Part shown: positions 23,187 to 35,224 of the stretch, piece by piece
How the letters are laid out: each line of letters begins with the position of its first letter
Numbering within the stretch: position 1 is the stretch's first letter
Origin: Apoderus coryli
Lineage: Eukaryota > Arthropoda > Insecta > Coleoptera > Attelabidae
Assembly: GCA_911728435.2 (NCBI GenBank)
Contig: OU452202.1
Span: forward strand, 2,397,135 to 2,461,134
Length of the DNA: 64,000 nt
Direction: 5' to 3'
Translations under genes and position numbers: made by a program
Notes under the pieces: generated by a model
Database searches by the model: none
Seen by the model: only the letters and a program-made list of their open reading frames with translations
Told to the model about the DNA's origin: nothing

Positions 23187-24086
23187 CAGGGTTATTCACG
23201 CCATACGACACGGAATACTGTGGTTAAACTATTTAATTTCCTTAAAGTTTTATTCGTGGGTTCGATAAAAATGATTTATGGCTACATTTTAAAAATATTG
23301 TGAGTCTATACAGGGTGTCCCAAATATAAGAAATTAACCATAGTTGCATTTTTTTAAATGGAATGCCCTGTATATGAATAAATTTTTAGATTCTCCGTTC
23401 AAAATAAACCTAAATTTCATTTAGGCACATCTAACCTAAACCTGATAGTTTTTTAAATATTTATGTTTTAATAAAAATATAGACATAATTTGAATGAAAA
23501 AATTCACACCTATTTGTTTGTTCTTTTTAAGCCAGTCTAGGCTGATAAATATCTCATCAATTGTTACGCCAAATATAAAAAATCACCAATACTAAATACA
23601 ACTTATATGAACGTAAAGTTTAATTCTAAATAACTTTCTAAATTCTAAATAAATTTGACAGATAATTACTTTATGCATCTAATTTTGACCTCATATACTA
23701 GGTGTTCCATTTGAAATAAACAAGTTATTTAGAATTCAACTTTACGTTCATATAAATTATATTATTGGACACCCTGTATTTAGTATTGCGGGTTTTTTAT
23801 ATTTGGCGTAACAAGTGATGACTGGGTATATTTATCAGCCCAGACTGGCTTAAAAAGAACAAACAAATAGGTGTGAATTTGTTCATTCATATTATGTCTA
23901 TATTTTTATAAAAATTTAAATATTTAAAAAACTGTCAGGTTTAGGTGAGATGTACTTTAATGAAAGTTAGGTTTATTTTGAACGGGGAATCCAAAAATAT
24001 ATTCATATACAGGGCATTCCATTTAAAAAAAACACAACTATGGTTCATTTCTTATATTTGGGACACCCTGTATAGACTCACAATAT
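23187..24086. mobile_element. CAGGG-ended MITE, right end missing
   Basis: Left end CAGGGTTATTCACG at 23187. The right half differs from a mirror copy: it contains TATTATTGGACACCCTGTA (about 23760-23780) and GACTGGGTATATTTATCAGC, both shared with 60560-60660 and absent from the palindromic copy. Modules lie at 23311-23370 and 24010-24070. Confidence 0.75.
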
Positions 24087-26267
24087 CTAATACCCTACTT
24101 AATTTTTAAAATTTTTACTGTTAAAATAATCACTGTACCAATCGTAAATCAAATAGATAGGTACTATGTTAAACCGCATATTAAACTAAAACTTAATTTT
24201 TCTCAAAAAGGCAGCATTCTATCATATTGAGATAAGAATACCTCATATTTCCTAAGAATGATGTCTGAATTCTCCAAAAGTTAGTGAAAAAGAAGTTTTT
24301 TATTAAAAATGTCCGTTGATACCCGTTTAGACGCCTAAGTTCGCAATTTAATTCAGCAGTGTATGGCTAACGAATGCTTCTATTTAGGGAAATATCTTCT
24401 TCCCTTTCACTCCAATGGCTAAAGGCGCTTTCGCGATACCTTTAAAAAACCTATGCTAAGCCGCCATCTTTTAAAAACTATAACTTCTTTCAGAAGCAAT
24501 TTTGCATTAGAAGTTTGGCGTTGAATTGCCATGAAATCTGCTCTAGAATTTGTGGCTTTCGCTTGGTCCATTAGTTTCTGGACACATTGTATACTATTAG
24601 GAAAGACACTCTTTGATGCATGAAATAAGCGTCTCATGGTTTTGAAACTGACAAACTAAAACAACAGGGCTAACCTAATACATTTTGAAAAACACTGCAA
24701 GCATACAGGGCGGTCCAAAGAAGAGATAAGTATGTATTATCATAGTTCTGGTTTTTTTAAATAGAACACCCTGTATGGGAGTATTTTAATAGTCCCTCAA
24801 AAATAACTGGGATTCGTTTTAAGGTGTCATTTACCTATGTTTTACGGTTTTCACAAAAATCATCAATTTGTGAAAATATTTAAAAATCTTGACTATTTAT
24901 CGCAAATAAAACCAGTTTTTTTACATTCATCCTTTTTATGTATAATAGCAAAGATTAATAGATTAATCTTTGATAATAGTATATAACTATAACTAGTCTA
25001 AGCGAAGATAAGCATCAAACGTATAAGAATACGAGCACAAAAAAGAATGTGAAAATAATTTACGCAAAATAGAAATATGACATTTTAGGGTCACTATGTA
25101 TTAGTTTTTGGCGACACCTATTGAGGAGAAGAATGTATTAAAATATTCTATAAAATTACTCTAAGTTAAGAAATTAATAATTCGGAATGCAATGAGATTC
25201 ACTAGCGCCACCATCGGACATTTTTGTAAGTAACCATTTCGGATTCCCCTCTTAAAACATAATTTATTATAAAGATTTTGTTATTGGGAGGAGCGAACTC
25301 CACCGAAGCTTAAACTCATGGTTGTGTTTCCATTCTATAATTTTGTAACTCTAATCAGAACAATGTTGAAATTAGTAAGGCTCTGCAGGAGCACCGTCTC
25401 TTGTACCTACTTAAATGTTTCGTTATAATATAATAATAATATTCTCATATTATCTAAAAGCATCTGGAAGCCTTTTTTCAGAAAAATATACAGCCGACTA
25501 TTCGATGCTCTAGTATGGAGTGGATGGAAGAAGATAAACCGGCCTGGAAAAGTGGTAAGCACCGGCCCAAGAGAAAATCGTATATTTTTCATAGAAGTGT
25601 AAAATATACTAGACTTAATAGCCCATTAAACAACCGACCATTCGGAAAATCTCCCAAAGTCCCAGTAGTAATAGGCCTTTGCTGCTATTATAAATCGAAC
25701 CGTTGAAGGTGATTGAGTCTATAGGTATATATTTTATCGTAATCTCGGCAACACTGCGTAATATTATGAGTATGTATGAATAAACTTACCAAAGCCGCCT
25801 CTTCACTGACCCATCGGCAATATTCAATGATGTAATAGCCATAGTCTTGCTATCTCATTCCAAAACAAACTGGTCCAAGAAAGAACATTCACAGAATCAT
25901 ATCACCATTCACAAATCAACCAAACCTAATATAAACATATGAACTGAGAAATAAATGTGAAAATCATTATACTTAAATGTAAGTAGGTACATGTGGCCTG
26001 GCAGCACCTAAAAGGAATCTGTCTACAACCACATTATGTTGAATAATAGATAGTAAATTGTCTATAATTGTTAATAACCAGTTTTATGAGTAACAGATTT
26101 GTATTAGTTGATTGCTATTTTTTTTACTGGTTGTATGAGGTTACAGTAAAAAGTTCTGGTATGCATTTTTATTAGTTCAATGGAAAATACGAGTACGTAC
26201 ACTATAGATTAGGCTCCGAAGGTTTTTTCGTATGCAAGCTATGGCGACCACATTCTGACATAATAAT
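24087..26267. other. Unassigned AT-rich DNA with one CAGGG module
   Basis: Apart from the module at 24706-24773 I see no supported gene or repeat. Short open frames here lack any recognisable domain. Confidence 0.4.
24706..24773. mobile_element. Mini CAGGG...CCCTG module, 68 bp
   Basis: CAGGGCGGTCC...TTAAATAGAACACCCTG flanked by TA on both sides (24704-24705, 24774-24775). It stands alone, not inside a larger MITE, unlike most other modules. Confidence 0.6.
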
Positions 26268-27752
26268 AATAATAATTGGACTTTGTTGCATTATATCAAA
26301 AAACACAATTGGCGAAGTTGATACTAGGTCTCCTAGCTTAACCTGACTATTCTACAACATTTATATTAAGTAGCAAATGTGAAAAAAAAAAAAACAAAAT
26401 TAAATAAATACAATTCCAACCTATAACACTGCAGTAATTACATAATATATAGAAATACAACATAATATAACACACAAATCAAGTACCAAGTTAATCACAC
26501 AAATTCCAATAGTTTCACTTTCAAAAACTTACTGAACATACATGGGGGTAACAATTTAGACTCCTCAGGAATTCTATTATACATGCAGGAAACCGTGTAT
26601 GAGAATGACCGTTCAAACATTGCACTTCTGTGTTGTGGCATGGTTATTACTAACTTATGCCTTAGATCTAGGTGCTGCTGATCATGACGAAATTTAACTT
26701 TTTGATATAGATATTTGAGCAATTTCAAGACTATGACCTTGTTAAATAAGACATACATTTGATATATTCTGCGTTCCTTCATCGTAAACCATCCAATTTC
26801 ACGCAACTTCGCAGATACTCCTCTTTCAAACTTGCGAATTCCGCCTATTAACCGCACACAACAGTTTTGAATTTGCTGTATACGTTTTTCATCAGTACTT
26901 AGTAAACAAGGTGTATAAACGGCACTACAATAATTAAAATGTGACAAAACTAAAGAATCACACAGCATTTTCCTCACCTCCTCACTAAGCACATGGCGTT
27001 GACTATAAATTAATCTCAAACTCATAAAGGCCTTTTGCACACAGCTACTACTGACATGTCTCGTAAATCGTAGTTCAGTGTCTAACACCAATCCAAGACT
27101 TTTTGCATATCTAACAAAAGAAATCCGGCTACCTGCCATACTTGGTGTTAACTGATTTTCGATAATCGTGCGCAAATGAGATTTACAAAATAGCATAGCC
27201 TTAGATTTTTCCGGATTTATTGTCAGACAGTGACCCACCGATACTTCCTTCAAACTTTTTAGGTCATCATTAAGTTGTTTGTTTGAATTTTCCATATTAT
27301 TGATATCAAAAGTCATATACAATTGTGTATCATCAGCATAATAATGAGGGGAACTATACATCAACGACTTAGATAATTGCGACGTGTATAAAGTGAAGAA
27401 TATAGGGCCAAGTATAGAGCCTTGTGGAACACCTCCGTCAACCGATACGCGACTCGAGAAAACACCATTTAAGGAAACCCTTTGTGTATAAGTAAGAAGA
27501 AATAAGACTACACGCTTCTGCTTGAAAACCCAAATACTGAAGTATTGCTATTAAAACATTATGATTTAAGCGGTCAAATGCTTTAGAATAATCAAGTAAT
27601 ATCAAAATCACACTTTTATCATTATCGAGAGCACTAAAGACGTCATCCGTAATTTTTAGCATTGCAGTCGCACAACTGTGTCCAGCCCTAAAACCTGACT
27701 GTACTGTTGGTAGCAGTTCACTAGCTTCTACATATTCTTTAATCTGGTTTCA
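26268..27752 (-). mobile_element. 5'-truncated Jockey/CR1-like non-LTR retrotransposon
   Basis: The minus strand carries the second half of a reverse transcriptase ORF with an (ATT)n tail at 26268-26277. The 3' UTR block (GGCGAAGTT...CTCCTAGCTTAAC) is shared with 40321-41345 and 47805-47992, which defines one family. Confidence 0.85.
26495..27752 (-). pseudogene. Non-LTR reverse transcriptase, C-terminal two thirds, frameshifted
   Basis: Reading from 27752 down, LPTVQSGFRAGHS and LLDYSKAFDRLNHNVL (RT blocks 2a-3) are followed by a frameshift near 27460. The frame then resumes VDGGVPQGSILGP and the catalytic YYADDTQLY. The rest of the thumb and C-terminal region is open to the stop near 26495 (IYSQRHVLSEEVRKML, FNYCSAVYTPCL, RIQQIQNCCVRLI). 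This is the target-primed reverse transcription enzyme of a LINE. The endonuclease and ORF1 are missing through 5' truncation. One frameshift makes it inactive, but the rest is well preserved, so the copy is fairly young. Confidence 0.85.
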
Positions 27753-28593
27753 ATATGACCTCCCCCGTGAACACTGGTTCTTCCGAGAATATCTTAAACC
27801 TGAGCCCTGGACAAAACACTGTCACCGATGGTCTATTGTGGTTGCGGAAAAGTTTCCGTTGAACTGTGTCCAAGTTCTAAGCAAAACCACACATTTGCTC
27901 AAAATTAATTTCACTAACGTTTCACGAAAAAACAATAATTACTAGCCATGTGCCTATATCAGGTTAAAACTCGTACCGAAAACGTATCACATGTTTACCT
28001 GCCGCCTGTTGAAGTTTCGTGCTTCTGGTATTGTCATATCGGACGCTCATTACTATAATTTCACACCTCGTATACAGTGGTGGCTCAGCGGTAAGCTCAT
28101 CGATATGTGTATGGAAATCTATAGGTGCATATCGGAGAATTTTGATACTTTGGCAATATGCTGTACGACAGTTCCGGTTATACCGGAAGTAGGTGACAAC
28201 AAGCTTATTTTAAATATAACAACCTATATATTATTACAGTTTCCGATTCTAATTCTCATTTTAAGTAGATTTTTGTACAATATCCTATACCTATAAGCCT
28301 TATAGTGTATCCACCATATTCTTCTTATAAGACTATAAATTAATTTTGAGGTTTCTTTGTGAGGACACCTTAATTTCTTGCTGAGAAATATTATTAGATT
28401 TTTAAAACAAAATATTAAAAATAAAATTCAGAAAACAGTCAAAACTATTTGTTTTAGTGACTATGTATAAACAAAGATTTTGCTAAATTTTGATATATCA
28501 GTAGGGCTCAGTGATACATCCTGTTAAAGCATTTTTTATCTGCGTTACAGAATGATATTTGCCCCCATAGTTCTCGAGAAAATTGCGTTTAAA
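27753..28593. other. Unassigned DNA
   Basis: No gene recognised. An open frame at 27991-28296 has no domain I know. Confidence 0.35.
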
Positions 28594-28626
28594 CGTTGAT
28601 TGAAATATTAAATATTTCAATCAACG
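28594..28626. repeat. Perfect 33-bp palindrome
   Basis: CGTTGATTGAAATATT and AATATTTCAATCAACG separated by one base. Could fold into a 16-bp hairpin. Confidence 0.7.
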
Positions 28627-28697
28627 GTTTAAAGCAGTAAGGTAGTTGGAACGTATATATATATTACATTTTAAATACAATCCGAGTATATACGATA

Positions 28698-29425
28698 GGT
28701 GGTACCGTGGCCTCGTTGACAGCGCCTTTCCTTCGTATTCGGTTAGGGGTTCGAATCCGAGCTTTTTTTTTTCTAATTTTTGAATAAAGTAGTTTGTTAC
28801 GTTAGTTTATTGGAAATAATGTAAACACTACAATTTTAGTTATTAGACAGTTGAAGTGCTTTCATTTACGTAAACGAAAACGTGAAAGTTGACAGCTACG
28901 CGTGCGCACGTCGATCTTATTTGCGTTTTGGTTTACGGCGCTACGTGATCTCGCGTGACTCCACGTAGTGCCCGTTATCCCTTATACGCTACCCGAAACG
29001 CTCCGATTTGGAATTCGGTCCATACTGATCGTGTTCTGTCATGTCATGCGTTTGGTTACTTTTGAGTTAAATCAAAATAATTTTCGATTTAGGTAGGTGC
29101 GTATATGTGTAAACTATTAGCTCAATTATATCTTTGCACTCACAAAATATTTATTAGTTACAATTAACAATAACAATAGTCCTCAAAATAAAAATTTAAG
29201 GTTAAGTCAACTCGTTAACGCGCCACGAATTGTTACACTTCAACTAGCTTTTTGAAGCATTCCGTAAACGTCTAGTTTGTACGTTAACGTATACGTTAGA
29301 GTTTACGTTTGGATTCAACTTCAAGTGTCTATTAAAATTCTGTTTCGTTACGTAGGTCATATATTTTTAATTATATTATATCTTGTACGGGAAAGTTTTG
29401 GGCCGACACAACTGATTTTTTTTAT
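28698..29425 (+). mobile_element. tRNA-headed SINE, interrupted by a MITE
   Basis: The head (28698-28762) has an A-box-like TGGCCTCGTTGACAGCGC and a B-box GGGGTTCGAATCCGAG, then a T-run. The body (28788-28845) matches the SINE at 34435-34735, then a 494-bp insertion intervenes, and the body resumes at 29340 (TATTAAAATTCTGTTTCG...GATTTTTTTT). Confidence 0.7.
28846..29339. mobile_element. Unclassified MITE, 494 bp, inside the SINE
   Basis: Ends GACAGTTGAAGT and, inverted, GACACTTGAAGT, flanked by TATTA on both sides (28841-28845, 29340-29344). It exactly interrupts the SINE body, which supplies the empty-site comparison. No coding capacity. It is richer in GC than its surroundings, with repeated ACGTAAACG/ACGTTAACG motifs. 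Confidence 0.65.
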
Positions 29426-32400
29426 AGTCACATACAGCACACAAATAAAGTAATACAAATGACTGAACGGCTGTGAAAACATTTGTCTACTAGACTATTT
29501 TTGTCTGTGTTGCTTTTTGTGAGCCACATCCTAAGAACTTGGGAATCTAAACATATTACAGATAAGCAGTTGACATAAGAATGAACAAAGAACAGAAGAT
29601 ACAAACAATTGTTTAAAAATTTATTGAATTGAAATATCAAATGAAACTAAAAATATATAATGAAGCGAAATTTAGGAATAATTCTGTATTTAGGCGATAG
29701 ATCTCAAGGAAATTTTACGTTTATATAGCAGAATTTTCAGGAATTCTGTCATTTTTAATGTTTATTGCGCAATAAAGAATGGCGGCATTGTGGAATTATA
29801 TTTTTATGAAGAAAATTTGAATGCTATTCGTAAAATTTAATTATGGTTTTGACTAACTATCTTTGTTGGTGAAAGATATTTGGACATTTCACGTCTTTTG
29901 GAACGAGTTGAACCTTAGCGTCTTGACGTGCGTTTAGATAACACTGTTATCATCGTCAGGGGAGAATTAAACCTGTTTAATTATCTCCTGTGAATTTTAA
30001 CAGTGTTAGCCAACACCCTGTATTCATCTCTACAAAGATCTTAAAAAATATAATAAAGCGGACACAAGTCAGTAACTCATAACTATTATAATCGATCTTC
30101 CGTCGTCGACTTAGCTGTATTGCCAAGATTTCAAAATTCTCTTATTATAGTTTTTGATATACAGTTTAATGTGGTTCCTGGTTTACATGTCTAGCCGCAG
30201 GCGTATTTGTGTTTCGAATTGTTGATCTGTTTAATGCCATTCTACTTAACAATCGGCCTTCGTATTATATATTAATTAATCTATGTCTGGGATTTTTATT
30301 ATTAGACCGACAAATTATATACATATGCTAAACTCTTCTTGATGAAATCAACAAGGGAGAACCTTGGGATTACATTAGTAATCATCACATGTTGCATGTA
30401 CCTAATAACTTTAAAAATATTGTTAAATTGTGTATGCGGGTGGGGCTTGTTCTATAGATGGAAGTACGTAGCATAAAACCCCATATAAATAAACCTTTAT
30501 TGGCTAAAAGTGTCCCTTTTACAGGAAAATATTAAGTTATATAATTAAAAAAAATGTAACTTAAAATAAAAAAGAATGACATTAACAATAAAATAAGTTG
30601 CACGGTTTCGCAGATATATTGCCGCTTCTTCAAGCAATATGCAAATAATACGTGTGGATCTAAATTTTTTGAGCTAAATTGAAGGAATTTTAATTTAAGA
30701 TAAATTCACATTCACATAGGTTTTTATTCGATCAATCTGCATGCTCAACTTTTTACGGTTTTAGCATTCCTTGGGCTTAATTCGTATACAAATTTGGACA
30801 GTTTTATCAAAAAAACAACGGTGTTCCATTTAACTACAGTTCACTTAATTCTTCTCAATCTATACGACATGCGGCATTTCTTGTAACTTCATAGCCTTAA
30901 TTTTTAATTTTGTGTATCTACATTTCTCACCATTTCTTCGATTTCCTTTGTTCTATCTGTTTGCCGTTGCTATCTCATTTTTCATCTCTAGTTATTTTAT
31001 AGATTCATTGTTCTTCATTTTCCTCATTCTTTTGTTTCTCTTTCGCATCGTTTTAAAGGAAAGGCGCTGGACAAATTTGTTGTGTCTGAGTCTGAAGCAC
31101 GTTAGGCATCGAATATTAACTATAGACAAGAAGGTCGACTTGGTCTCGCTACTATATATACTATATCTATATATACTATAAATTACTATACTATAACCAT
31201 AGATAAACCAACATAGATGATCAACGCTTATGGTATAGTAATTCTCAAAAACACCAGCGGTATCTCTACACAGACAGTGGAACCTCTAATTCTCTAAAAA
31301 CCAATAGATGTTGCCACTACACGCTACAACAGCTAAAAAATAAAATTGTATTGTACCTACTGGGCACGCGAATATGTTTAGACCACAGCAAATTTTATTT
31401 CTCTTTCGTCACAAACGTTGTGTTATATACCAGGTACGCCCAAAATATTTTGATAAATTTCAGACAAATTTAAATGTTAAATAACTAAAGCATTCTTTTT
31501 TTTATTGTAGGGATGTTGTAAATAAACGTCGGTCGATTATTTCCAAAAATTTAGGTATTTATGTTCAGTTTTATCTAACTTACAAAGCTTGATATCTATT
31601 GATATACACTGTGTCCAAGATAAGAATGGGATATCATTGGAATCTTGGAAACGGTAGGAGTTACGATGTCGGTTAAATTAGAGAAAAGTTGTACAATTTA
31701 AACACCTTTAAAATGGTGTTTTCAAAATTAAACTAACTTTAGCTGTTTTCGATAATTTTTGAATGTTTTGCGATTTTAGTTTTATTTATTTCTGACATTA
31801 TTTTTACAGATATAGAAAAATGAAAAGTACTTTCTCATTTTTATTTTTTGAAGAAAATAAGATAGCGTTTACAAATTTTCACTACGACGTTTTGTTTTTT
31901 AAAAATCATCATCAACTTGTTTTTTTGAAATACGGCTCTGGATTTTCTATTTTAAACGTGTAACTAATTTGAGTAATGCGAAGGCCTAGCAATATGAACG
32001 GTACCGAAAAAAAGCTCTTTTCAAAAGTGTAAATTAAGAATTAATATTGGCGTGAGTCGTAAAAAGTTATACCTAATATTACTAGCGGATTTTAATACCC
32101 ATGGCTTCGAAATTTGTGGGTTTTTAGGAAATCTAAATGTATGTATTAGCTGTGTATGTTAAGCGGGTGGAACAGTCATATAAAAGCTGCACGTATTACG
32201 ACTTTTTTTTAGCACTTTCCTGGTATGGATGAACGAAATAAATGTATTCGTAACCTTGAAAGGGAACAACAACTACCTACCCTCTTAGATGAAAAAACAT
32301 CTCACTACATATACCGCGTAGCTACAAATTTTATCCATGCCCTGTACTTTCTTTCGCTGTCTTGTCCTATCGAGTACAGCACGTGGTTGCTATTGAGTAC

Positions 32401-33406
32401 ATTAGAGTATTTTAATTTATAGTCACGCTTTGTGCATCAATGTTTGTTTATATATACTATAACCATAAGCGCGGCGAATTGCTTTGCACCCACGTACATC
32501 AGACGTTCCGACACGATGAGGACTAACTGTTCCTTTTTAAACTGTGTCTCAGGTGCCTTTTCCAACATTTATTTTTAAAAGAGGCCGCCTTTTGAGCGAA
32601 TTAAACAGTATCCAACGCAAAAAAATGTTTTTGGCGGTCATAATGTTCGTGAAATATTGAATGTAGGTATAGGAGTGGTATTCATACGACATGGTGCTTC
32701 ATCGCGAAAAGCCGAAGCGAGGTCATTGTCATGTTGTCATCGTTGTTGAAATAATCTAAGGCGAAAATCGTAATCAATGAAACGTCCAGCACTTAATTTT
32801 TTTGCTGAAAAGGTTTTTTCTAAAGGACAAATAGCATTGGGACCAAAAATCGTTCTATTATGAACAATGTGAAACTGTTGGATTTGACGTATTTTAATTG
32901 GTGGTATATCCGTAGATTAGAACACCGTCTTGGTGAATGAATAGTAGGTAAGTAGGTTTTGCTGCAGTTTATAAAACATCTACCCAAAGATGTGTCTGCT
33001 TTCAGGATATCGGTCAAAGTACAGGTTGCTGGTGCTGATTCTAAATAACACTTCCGTAATATAATTTTTCGTATTTTATTTCGAAAAGGAAAATGTAAAA
33101 TATATACGATTGAGAAAAAATGCAAGATTATGTCACAGTTGTAAAACAAATTATTTAAAACTATTCATAAATAAGCAAATTATGGTGGCGGATCAAAAAT
33201 GCACAAAACTGAAAAACACCTCGTACCTCTGATGGTATAACAAAGTTTCTGAAGTTTATTTCGATTCTTATTCTTTTATTAACTAAATAAACTTTTGCCA
33301 CCCCTTGAACTTGTTCATTTTTAAATTTAGAAAGAAACATTAAATATGAAAGTTGTGGTAAATTTTCTAATGTTTGTAGTGTCGAGACCGAAAAAAAAAA
33401 ACACTA
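29426..33406. other. Unassigned AT-rich DNA
   Basis: No coding region or complete repeat that I can support in about 4 kb, apart from a hammerhead-like fragment near 30606-30634. Open frames at 30912-31181 and 32820-33149 are low-complexity or lack domains. Confidence 0.4.
30606..30634 (-). ncRNA. Degenerate hammerhead-like motif
   Basis: The minus strand reads CTTGAAGA, then GCGGCAATATATCTGC, then GAAAC, similar to the core order CUGANGA - helix II - GAAA but with one extra base. It is probably a relic of a Penelope-like end. Confidence 0.2.
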
Positions 33407-33464
33407 CAGGATGGTTTGACCAAAATGAAGTTTAAATCAATGTTTTTTGAAATGGATCACCCGA
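33407..33464. mobile_element. Decayed CAGGG module
   Basis: CAGGATGGTTTGACC...TGAAATGGATCACCCG flanked by TA on the left and ATA on the right. Same layout as the other modules, with mutated ends. Confidence 0.35.
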
Positions 33465-33535
33465 TATTTCTTTACGTCGTTAAATGGGGATTTTTTTCTG
33501 ATTCTAATCATATCAGACACTATATACGTAGTAGT

Positions 33536-33672
33536 AGGTACTCATAGTTATCACAAAAGTCGTATTTAATTAATTCATAGTCTGATATGCCAATACCTGT
33601 AATGAGCAACATATATTATATCGTTAAATTATTCGCACAAGCACAACTAGTGTGTCGTGGAAAGAAAACTAT
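33536..33672 (-). repeat. Inverted partner of 34733-34868
   Basis: The reverse complement reads CCACGACACACTAGTTGTGC and, further on, GTATTGGCATATCAGACTA, matching 34733-34868 at roughly 80-85 percent. Confidence 0.65.
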
Positions 33673-33959
33673 AACGAATTGACAACTGTTACATTCTCCA
33701 CAACAATGTAGATAAAAAAATTTGAATAATTTTAGTAAAACGTTTATTAGGTAATCACCAAAAATTTAACAAATTAACTCAGGTAATAAGAAGCAACAAA
33801 ACAATAATAATTTATCCTGAAATAAACAATTCTTTAAAAACTTATTAATCGCATTATTTTATAACTTTCTAATTTGTAAGTTAAGTTTAATTGAAACTTA
33901 GTGAAATGTCACAATTTAATACAAAATGAAGTGATAGTTAGATGTCAATGTATTAAATT

Positions 33960-34290
33960 ATTTTTCCTACCGGTGTGCGGTAAGGGGCACTTTTTTTTGG
34001 TGCGGAAAGTTGTACTTTTCTCTTATGACATATTAATAACTGATATTATTATGATAAAAAGCATAATAAACAAAGTGAATTGTCAGTTTGACAGTTCAGG
34101 TTAATAAACAATACACCAGAATGATGTATGTTACTGCGCAATTTGAAGTACTAGTAGGAAAAAATTTGTACGTAACACATGCGAAAAGTGTCTTTTCTGC
34201 ACATGACGAACGACCGAACTCCACTGCGTCCTTTCGTTCGGTCAACTATCGCCGCGTGCGGAAAAGTACTACTTTCCACACTTGTTAGGT
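33960..34290 (+). repeat. Dispersed repeat shared with 62580-63230
   Basis: Shares GTGCGG(A/T)AA(A/G)...TTGTAC, ACACATG(C/T)G(A/G)AAAGTGTCTTTTC(T/C)GCA and GACCGAACT with 62580-63230. No coding region recognised. Confidence 0.55.
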
Positions 34291-34434
34291 AAATAACTAT
34301 TCCCGCTCAGGGAAAGTATTGACAAAGACGGATATATCCATTTTCACGTCCCCTGAGATGATTATGACCATTTCCAGATGGAAGTCTGTCTGTCTGTGTG
34401 TGTGTCTGTACTGTAGTAGAACTTAATTTCCATA

Positions 34435-34735
34435 AGCCTGGTCAGTGGTAGAGTGCGGACATTGCATGCGGAAGGTCCTGGGTTCGAATCCCAGCTCTGG
34501 CAACTTTTTAGTTTATTTCTAATGTTTGATTAAATAAGTTAGTTTGTTAAGTTAATTTATTGGAAATAATATAATAATAATAATAATTATTATTATTACG
34601 TCATTGGTAATAATAATAATAATTATTATTATTAAAGTTCCGTTTCGTTAGGCAGATCACATATATTTCAAATTACCTATATTATAATATCTTGTCGGGA
34701 AAGTTTTGGGACGACAAAACTGATTTTTTTTCCAC
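34435..34735 (+). mobile_element. tRNA-derived SINE
   Basis: Head 34435-34502 folds like a tRNA: A-box GGTCAGTGGTAGAGTGC and B-box GGTCCTGGGTTCGAATCCCA, with TGC in the anticodon position as in tRNA-Ala. The body follows (TTAGTTTGTTAAGTTAATTT, an (ATA)n stretch, TTCCGTTTCGTTAGG, GTCGGGAAAGTTTTGGGACG) and ends GATTTTTTTT at 34730. Confidence 0.8.
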
Positions 34736-34868
34736 GACACACTTGTGCTTGTGCGATTAAATTATTTAACGATAGATGTCGGACACTGTAGGTATTGGCA
34801 TATTAGACTACGAATTACTTAAATACGACTTTTGTAATCACTATTGTAGATAAGTAAACAACAAACAA
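34733..34868 (+). repeat. Inverted partner of 33536-33672
   Basis: Begins at the SINE end and forms an inverted repeat around the 33.7-34.7 kb segment. Confidence 0.6.
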
Positions 34869-34965
34869 AAAGTTTTCTTTTAAATTTAAATCCATAAAAA
34901 AATATCGCCACTACAACAATCGCTGCCAAACAAAAATAGACCTTTAATTTGCATTATGTAAAAAA

Positions 34966-35015
34966 AAAACACCTACTGGGATTCGAACACGAGACCTCCC
35001 AATTTAATGTAACCT
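34966..35015 (-). repeat. tRNA-like B-box with T-run
   Basis: The minus strand has GGTCTCGTGTTCGAATCCCA followed by a T-run (a Pol III terminator look). This is the 3' half of a tRNA-like SINE head only. Confidence 0.45.
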
Positions 35016-35068
35016 AATGTTTGATTTGAAAAGAACTAAAATCTCTCGAAACCGAAATAAGACGTCTG

Positions 35069-35099
35069 GCCCCCTGTGCCCCCTATACGGCACGCTACT
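35069..35099. mobile_element. Lone hAT-like end
   Basis: GGCCCCCTGTGCCCCCTATA followed by CGGCACGCTACTG. Inverted, this starts CAGTAGCGTGCCG, a typical hAT end. No partner found. Confidence 0.3.
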
Positions 35100-35224
35100 G
35101 ATGGAAGGTCTGAAAAAGTTTGAGAAGTGATGACCATGGAAATGAAAAAGCCGGCCCACTCGTAAAAAGATGATCAAGAACTAAAACATACACTCGGAGC
35201 TTACCTACATATTAAGACGGAAAA

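Larger units (their letters stand above)
18217..24086 (+). repeat. Third, direct copy of the palindrome arm (5.87 kb)
   Basis: Matches 1-4330 at a constant offset of 19407, and its first 1.2 kb matches the inverted DNA at 11062-12250. It starts inside a P-like element and ends about 110 bp short of the right end of the MITE. Beyond the axis (23740-24086) it does not follow the mirrored sequence of 4331-4658 but the version also found at 60540-60890. Confidence 0.9.

Noticed and set aside
28066..28100. hAT end CAGTGGTGGCTCAGCGG
   Set aside because: No matching inverted end or target duplication could be found nearby.
28698..28772. Functional tRNA gene
   Set aside because: A and B boxes are present, but no clean cloverleaf could be drawn and a SINE body follows.
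30912..31181. Hydrophobic 89-codon frame that looks like a membrane protein
   Set aside because: It is T-rich low-complexity DNA giving Phe/Leu/Ile by composition; no signal of conservation.
34435..34502. Functional tRNA-Ala gene
   Set aside because: The tRNA-like part is directly joined to a SINE body found elsewhere, the acceptor stem does not pair well, and the T-run lies far downstream.
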